From Methanobrevibacter sp. (GTDB lineage: Archaea; Methanobacteriota; Methanobacteria; Methanobacteriales; Methanobacteriaceae): 8,105 nt of DNA. Positions 5,371-8,105 of the stretch are shown piece by piece (position 1 is the stretch's first letter; every line of letters begins with the position of its first letter). The DNA lies in assembly GCA_031261945.1 (NCBI GenBank), contig JAISIQ010000153.1, positions 1 through 8,105 of the forward strand, read 5' to 3'. The notes below the pieces were generated by a model, which saw only the letters and a program-made list of their open reading frames with translations, had not been told where the DNA came from and did no database searches. The position numbers and the translations under genes are program-made.

Positions 5371-5380
5371 TTTATAATAC
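5371..5380 (-). promoter_or_regulatory. Candidate TATA box for the small Cys-Cys gene
   Basis: The minus strand reads GTATTATAAA. It is about 55 bp before the ATG at 5315, placing initiation near 5350, at the upstream edge of the 16-bp tandem repeat. Other A/T runs nearby could serve equally well. Confidence 0.3.
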
Positions 5381-5440
5381 TTTTTGACACTAGCTACTTT
5401 TTATAATAATATTCCTTCTAATATTTCTTAATTTGGTATT

Positions 5441-6367
5441 TTAGCTATTATTGATTGTATTATTATTATTATTAGAAATAGGGAATTCTTCTAAGTTAGT
5501 TATTGAATTTACAATATCTGTTCTTGTAACAATTCCAATAGGTTTATCATTGTCATCAACTAAAACTAATCTTCCAATATCTGCATTATGCATTATTTCA
5601 ACAGCATTAGCTATTTTTGCATCTTGTTTAACAGTTACAACATCTTTTTCCATTGCATCTTTTACTTTTATAGAAATATCAGATTTAGCTATTTCTCTAA
5701 CAATATCACTTAAAGTAATAATTCCAGTTATTTTTCCATTTTCAGATACAGGAGCTCCTTCAATTGAGTTTTTAGAGAGTATAGCAGCTGCTTCTTTAAT
5801 ACTATCTTCTGCCTTCAGTAAGACAAGATTAAGAGTCGCAATATCATAAACAGTTTTTTTTGGAATGCTCCTAATTGTAGTTGTATCAAGAAGCAAAATA
5901 TTATCCATATCATCCCTTCCAACAATCTCTCCAATGACTCCTAAGTTATTTACGGGAGTTGGACCAATACGAACAATATCTCCTAATTCTAAATCTTTAA
6001 TATTTCCTAAAACTTTAATAGCAGCTTCACATTCCCCCGGATTTGGAATACTTGTAAATTCAATCTTAGCTACAGAAATATCTTCAATTTTCTTTCCATC
6101 TTTAAACATTGGGACTTCAGATTCATTTTCAGAAACTGTGACATTTAAAGTATGATAAGCTTCAATTGTAGGTTTATAACCTCCTCTTGGACCTGGAACT
6201 CCTTTTACCAAGCTTAAACTTCTAAGAGATTGCATTTGATTCCTAATAGTCCCCGGATTCCTATTCATAACTTCAGCTATGTCTTCACCTTTTATTGACT
6301 TACCATTTGAAGTTTGATATAAATTTATCAATGTTTGAAGAATTTCTTTTTGTACAGACGTTAGCAT
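5441..6367 (-). CDS. Transcriptional regulator with N-terminal winged HTH and two C-terminal CBS domains
   Basis: The protein resembles the archaeal COG2524-type regulators. From the ATG at 6367 (308 aa) it has a winged helix-turn-helix of the HrcA DNA-binding type (about 2-66: LTSVQKEILQTL, GEDIAEVMNRNPGTIRNQMQ, wing GVPGPRGGYKPT), a middle beta-rich domain (about 95-175) and two CBS domains (about 178-232 with TGIITLSDIV, and 236-290 with IGIVTRTDIV). CBS pairs usually bind adenine nucleotides or S-adenosylmethionine, so the regulator may sense energy or methyl status; the ligand and targets are unknown. A GTG at 6376 is rejected as the start because it lies inside the Shine-Dalgarno AAGGTGG (6374-6380), which is ideally spaced for the ATG at 6367. 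The tail NNNNN is encoded by an AAT run (about 5458-5474). Confidence 0.92.
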   Translation of the reverse strand: MLTSVQKEILQTLINLYQTSNGKSIKGEDIAEVMNRNPGTIRNQMQSLRSLSLVKGVPGPRGGYKPTIEAYHTLNVTVSENESEVPMFKDGKKIEDISVAKIEFTSIPNPGECEAAIKVLGNIKDLELGDIVRIGPTPVNNLGVIGEIVGRDDMDNILLLDTTTIRSIPKKTVYDIATLNLVLLKAEDSIKEAAAILSKNSIEGAPVSENGKITGIITLSDIVREIAKSDISIKVKDAMEKDVVTVKQDAKIANAVEIMHNADIGRLVLVDDNDKPIGIVTRTDIVNSITNLEEFPISNNNNNTINNS

Positions 6368-6420
6368 ATAATCCACCTTGCCCTTAATAATCCTTTGACA
6401 ATAATATTAAAAAGTTATAG

Positions 6421-6443
6421 AAATTTATAAAAGATTTATATAC
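6421..6443 (-). promoter_or_regulatory. Candidate TATA boxes for the HTH-CBS regulator gene
   Basis: On the minus strand TATATAAAT (6434-6442) and TTTTATAAATTT (6421-6432) both fit a methanogen TATA box. Starts near 6412 or 6400 would give leaders of about 33-45 nt ending in the strong Shine-Dalgarno AAGGTGG. Confidence 0.45.
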
Positions 6444-6480
6444 ATTTTCAATAATTTATCATAATTAATTTATAATTAAT

Positions 6481-6500
6481 ATTGATTAATATTGATTAAT
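6481..6500. repeat. 10-bp tandem duplication upstream of the HTH-CBS gene
   Basis: ATTGATTAAT occurs twice head to tail, flanked by further TTAATAATTAAT sequence. It lies about 115-135 bp before the HTH-CBS start, upstream of its candidate TATA boxes. The 10-bp period would put both copies on the same face of the helix, as for a cooperative binding site; it may equally be slippage. Confidence 0.5.
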
Positions 6501-6629
6501 AATTAATTGTTAATAATTAATAATATAAATAACTATTGTTTTATTAATAATAAAAATATTAAAAATAATAAAGATAATTGAAAATATTATAAAAATAATA
6601 AGAATAATTAGAAAAATAAGAAAAATAAT

Positions 6630-6672
6630 GAACAGTATAATAAATTAAATGCATCAATGCTAGAAGAAAAAA
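6630..6672 (+). repeat. Inverted duplication, intergenic copy
   Basis: This is the partner of 5195-5237. The ungapped 34-base core is 6639-6672 with one mismatch. Further upstream (about 6549-6630) only a faint, co-linear resemblance to the 5' end of the small Cys-Cys gene is seen (shared AATAAAAATAT at 6549-6559 and, on the other strand, 5299-5309), which low complexity makes uncertain. Downstream of 6672 the similarity stops abruptly. It is either a decayed fragment of a second gene copy or a mobile or regulatory segment. Confidence 0.8.
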
Positions 6673-6745
6673 GAATAGAGAAAAAAAGAAAAAAATAAAA
6701 TAGAATAAAATAGAATAAACTAGAATAAAATAAAAAATAGCTATT
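6673..6745 (-). terminator. U-rich terminator of hisG, with a palindrome and 10-bp tandem repeats
   Basis: Read on the minus strand, hisG's stop is followed within 5 bases by the palindrome AATAGCTATT (6736-6745) directly abutting TTTTTTATTTTATT. Then come three tandem copies of a T-rich 10-mer (TAGAATAAAM on the plus strand, 6701-6730) and more long T-runs. Archaeal termination depends mainly on such U-tracts, so this is a strong candidate. It is also the second intergenic copy of the palindrome. Confidence 0.65.
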
Positions 6746-6750
6746 TAAAT

Positions 6751-7737
6751 CTATTTAATATATTGTTTTACATCATTTCGAACAATAGAAGAAGCATTAT
6801 ACTCTTTAATTCCATTAAGCATTGCAGGGAATTTATTCTTAGGAATTAATACATTTATTTGAGAATATTTACTGCCTTTATTAATAGTAGGTTCATCAGA
6901 ACAATACTTATTATCAACTAAAAAATTACTGACTTCATTAGCTATCTCATTATTAACATTGAATTTAACATCAAAATGTTTTCTTGCTTCTGTTGCACCA
7001 TATAATTGTTCATAAATCATATTAGCCTTGACTTTCTTTTCTCCAGCACAGCTTGGTCCTGCATATAAACCTGCAGAAGAATACATAATTGTTTCAAGTT
7101 CAACAAGCCCTGCTTTTTTTAAACTACTTCCTGTTTGAGTATTATCTACAATCAAATCTGCTCCTTTAGCTATATAAACTTCAGTAGCTCCATCTGAATT
7201 GATAATTTGAACATTTTTATTATCTCCATCAATAAGCCCACGAACTTGAACAAGAGGTTTAGTATCTCCAAAAACTTCTTTATATCCATCATTTTCCATG
7301 ATATGCTTACGTGTAAGGTTAGGATATTCAGTAAAACAAAGAATTGGAGTATCTCTATCTTTGTTTAATCTGAAAAATTCAGTAAGAGAATTATAAGGAG
7401 AATTATTTGGGACCGCTACAATTAAACGAGTTTGACCATAATCCAGATCTCCTATTTTAGTTATTGAACCTTCACTTGATACAGATTCTTCTTTAACCCA
7501 ATCTTCTCCAACAATAGCTATATCCACCATTCCTCTATTAAGTTCAACAGGAGTACTTTGTGGGCGAGTAAGATAAGCTTTAATCTCTTCATCATTTAAA
7601 ATAGCTATTTCATAAGACTCATTTCCAGGTTCATATCCTCTAACTTCATAACCAGCATCTATAAATAGTTGATAAGTATTTCCTCTATTTACATTATTTA
7701 AACTTCCTTTTGGAAGCCCTAAAACTATTTTTTCCAT
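6751..7737 (-). CDS. hisG: ATP phosphoribosyltransferase, long form
   Basis: HisG condenses ATP with PRPP, the first and feedback-controlled step of histidine synthesis. From the ATG at 7737 (328 aa) the motifs run in order: LGLPKGSL (6-13), [20 protein letters not shown] (58-77), [13 protein letters not shown] (98-110), [11 protein letters not shown] (136-146), [14 protein letters not shown] (193-206, the PRPP-binding loop) and [12 protein letters not shown]. The last 40 residues ([17 protein letters not shown]...[14 protein letters not shown]) form the PII-like C-terminal domain of the long, histidine-inhibited form that needs no HisZ. The protein is somewhat longer and more divergent than typical, mainly at 120-170 and 225-290. 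A TTG at 7755 would add six residues, but the ATG is preferred, with AAGTGAT four bases upstream. No other his gene is adjacent. Confidence 0.94.
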   Translation of the reverse strand: MEKIVLGLPKGSLNNVNRGNTYQLFIDAGYEVRGYEPGNESYEIAILNDEEIKAYLTRPQSTPVELNRGMVDIAIVGEDWVKEESVSSEGSITKIGDLDYGQTRLIVAVPNNSPYNSLTEFFRLNKDRDTPILCFTEYPNLTRKHIMENDGYKEVFGDTKPLVQVRGLIDGDNKNVQIINSDGATEVYIAKGADLIVDNTQTGSSLKKAGLVELETIMYSSAGLYAGPSCAGEKKVKANMIYEQLYGATEARKHFDVKFNVNNEIANEVSNFLVDNKYCSDEPTINKGSKYSQINVLIPKNKFPAMLNGIKEYNASSIVRNDVKQYIK

Positions 7738-7785
7738 AATATCACTTATATTCAATTATCCTACATTAATTTGTTAAACATACCA

Positions 7786-7794
7786 TTTATAAAT
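7786..7794 (-). promoter_or_regulatory. Candidate TATA box for hisG
   Basis: The minus strand reads ATTTATAAA, a near-consensus TATA box about 50 bp before the ATG at 7737. Initiation near 7763 would leave a leader of about 25 nt with the AAGTGAT ribosome binding site. The three-copy repeat begins at its upstream edge. Confidence 0.55.
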
Positions 7795-7839
7795 CAGTTC
7801 TAGCATTAAATCAATTCTAGCATTATCATATCTAGCATT
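7793..7839 (-). repeat. Three-copy 15-bp repeat abutting the hisG TATA box, possible operator
   Basis: On the hisG strand three imperfect copies of AATGCTAGAwnTGAT lie in tandem: plus-strand units at 7793-7807, 7810-7824 and 7825-7839. Nine core positions (AATGCTAGA) are identical in all three. The first copy touches the TATA/BRE region, where a bound protein would affect TBP/TFB loading. Variation confined to two or three positions per unit looks more like maintained binding sites than fresh slippage. Confidence 0.6.
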
Positions 7840-8105
7840 ATATTATTTATTATTATAATTATCATTACTATTATTAAAAATAGTATTTAAATTTATAGAA
7901 AAATGAGAAAATATAATAGATATTGTATTATAAAAATAATGTTTCCTAATTTTAGAAAATTAAAAATTTTTAATAGAGCAATGATTAAATAGACATATGA
8001 TTACATTTACATATAATTATATTTACATATAAACATTATACAAATAATCAACCTATTTAAATTATAAAATCAAAATAATAAAATATGAAATTAGAACAAT
8101 TATTA

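Larger units (their letters stand above)
6368..6750. other. Intergenic region between hisG and the HTH-CBS gene
   Basis: These 383 bases hold no convincing gene. Next to the HTH-CBS start are its Shine-Dalgarno and two TATA-like boxes (6421-6443). Then come TTAAT/ATTAAT-rich DNA with a 10-bp tandem repeat (ATTGATTAAT at 6481-6490 and 6491-6500), an A-rich stretch with AAT/AAG runs, the inverted duplication of part of the small Cys-Cys gene (about 6630-6672), and the pyrimidine-rich (minus strand) hisG terminator zone. A 13-codon frame starting at the ATG in the duplicated piece (6657-6698, plus strand) reads MLEEKRIEKKRKK and looks like a remnant rather than a gene. Confidence 0.6.
123..7609. 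repeat. Dispersed palindrome AATAGCTATT, at least 12 exact copies
   Basis: Exact copies are at 123-132, 769-778, 1103-1112, 3327-3336, 3645-3654, 3723-3732, 3824-3833, 4346-4355, 4376-4385, 4830-4839, 6736-6745 and 7600-7609. All ten coding copies are read as ATA-GCT-ATT (Ile-Ala-Ile) on the sense strand; two are intergenic, one at the dys TATA box and one at the start of the hisG terminator. Many more sites match the inner TAGCTA or AATAGCT. Confidence 0.85.
7738..8105. other. Region upstream of hisG to the right edge
   Basis: This 368-bp non-coding stretch contains the hisG ribosome binding site, its TATA box (7786-7794), the three-copy 15-bp repeat (7793-7839), A/T runs, and a 12-bp direct repeat, ATTTACATATAA, at 8005-8016 and 8021-8032 (16-bp period). 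At the very edge ATG AAA TTA GAA CAA TTA TTA (8085-8105, plus strand) could be the first seven codons of a gene. TTTAAATTATAAAATC sits about 25 bp before it, which would suit a leaderless transcript, but seven codons are too few to support a call. Confidence 0.55.

Noticed and set aside
5451..6155. Two plus-strand open frames (132 and 96 codons) inside the HTH-CBS gene
   Set aside because: Both are antisense to conserved HTH and CBS domains; composition is that of a shadow frame and no start signals are present.
6657..6698. 13-codon frame MLEEKRIEKKRKK on the plus strand
   Set aside because: Too short, no ribosome binding site, and its start is explained by the inverted duplication of the small Cys-Cys gene; the remainder is purine-rich DNA complementary to the hisG terminator.
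8085..8105. Possible start of a gene, first residues MKLEQLL
   Set aside because: Only seven codons are visible and there is no Shine-Dalgarno; a TATA-like element upstream is suggestive but AT-rich DNA gives these often.
1..8105. tRNA, rRNA, CRISPR array, insertion sequence or prophage
   Set aside because: No GC-rich RNA-like island, no regularly spaced 25-40-bp repeats with unique spacers, and no transposase, integrase or phage protein is visible in any frame.

Overview
This window looks like chromosomal DNA of a Methanobacteriales methanogen, most likely Methanobrevibacter or a close relative. It is very AT-rich (by eye about three quarters A+T). It carries archaeal genes such as deoxyhypusine synthase, a DUF5654 membrane protein and an HTH-CBS regulator. 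It has TTTATAwA-type TATA boxes and GGTGA-type ribosome binding sites. No rRNA, tRNA, CRISPR array, transposase or phage gene is visible.

Layout. Positions 1-1531 (minus strand) hold cbiM-cbiN-cbiQ, the membrane and substrate-capture part of an ECF-type cobalt importer; cbiQ runs off the left edge and the ATPase gene is presumably beyond it. A 405-bp divergent promoter region follows, then pyrF (OMP decarboxylase) and a DUF5654 gene on the plus strand (1937-3051). The rest, 3180-7737, is on the minus strand. Read in transcription order it is hisG (long-form ATP phosphoribosyltransferase), an HTH + two-CBS-domain transcriptional regulator, a small protein with a Cys-Cys motif, deoxyhypusine synthase, and a 188-aa multi-pass membrane protein of unknown function. 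Apart from cbiMN the genes are spaced widely and most seem to have their own promoter. The products are housekeeping functions (cobalt for cobamide-dependent methanogenesis, pyrimidine and histidine synthesis, hypusination of aIF5A) rather than a single pathway.

Three gene starts were moved from an upstream GTG or TTG to a nearby ATG: the HTH-CBS gene to 6367, hisG to 7737 and dys to 4786. The first of these is strongly supported because the upstream GTG lies inside the Shine-Dalgarno sequence.

The most interesting material is outside the gene calls. (1) The 10-bp palindrome AATAGCTATT occurs at least 12 times in 8.1 kb, far above expectation; all ten coding copies read Ile-Ala-Ile and two are intergenic. 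This resembles the HIP1 palindrome of cyanobacteria. (2) A 34-bp stretch with one mismatch, extendable to about 43 bp, is shared in inverted orientation between the start-proximal part of the small Cys-Cys gene and the hisG/HTH-CBS intergenic region. (3) Nearly every intergenic region contains a short tandem duplication of 9-16 bp. Several sit on or next to TATA boxes or form the mRNA leader; a three-copy array abuts the hisG TATA box. I see no complete novel multi-gene system; the candidates for new biology are these repeat phenomena and the two unrecognised small proteins.
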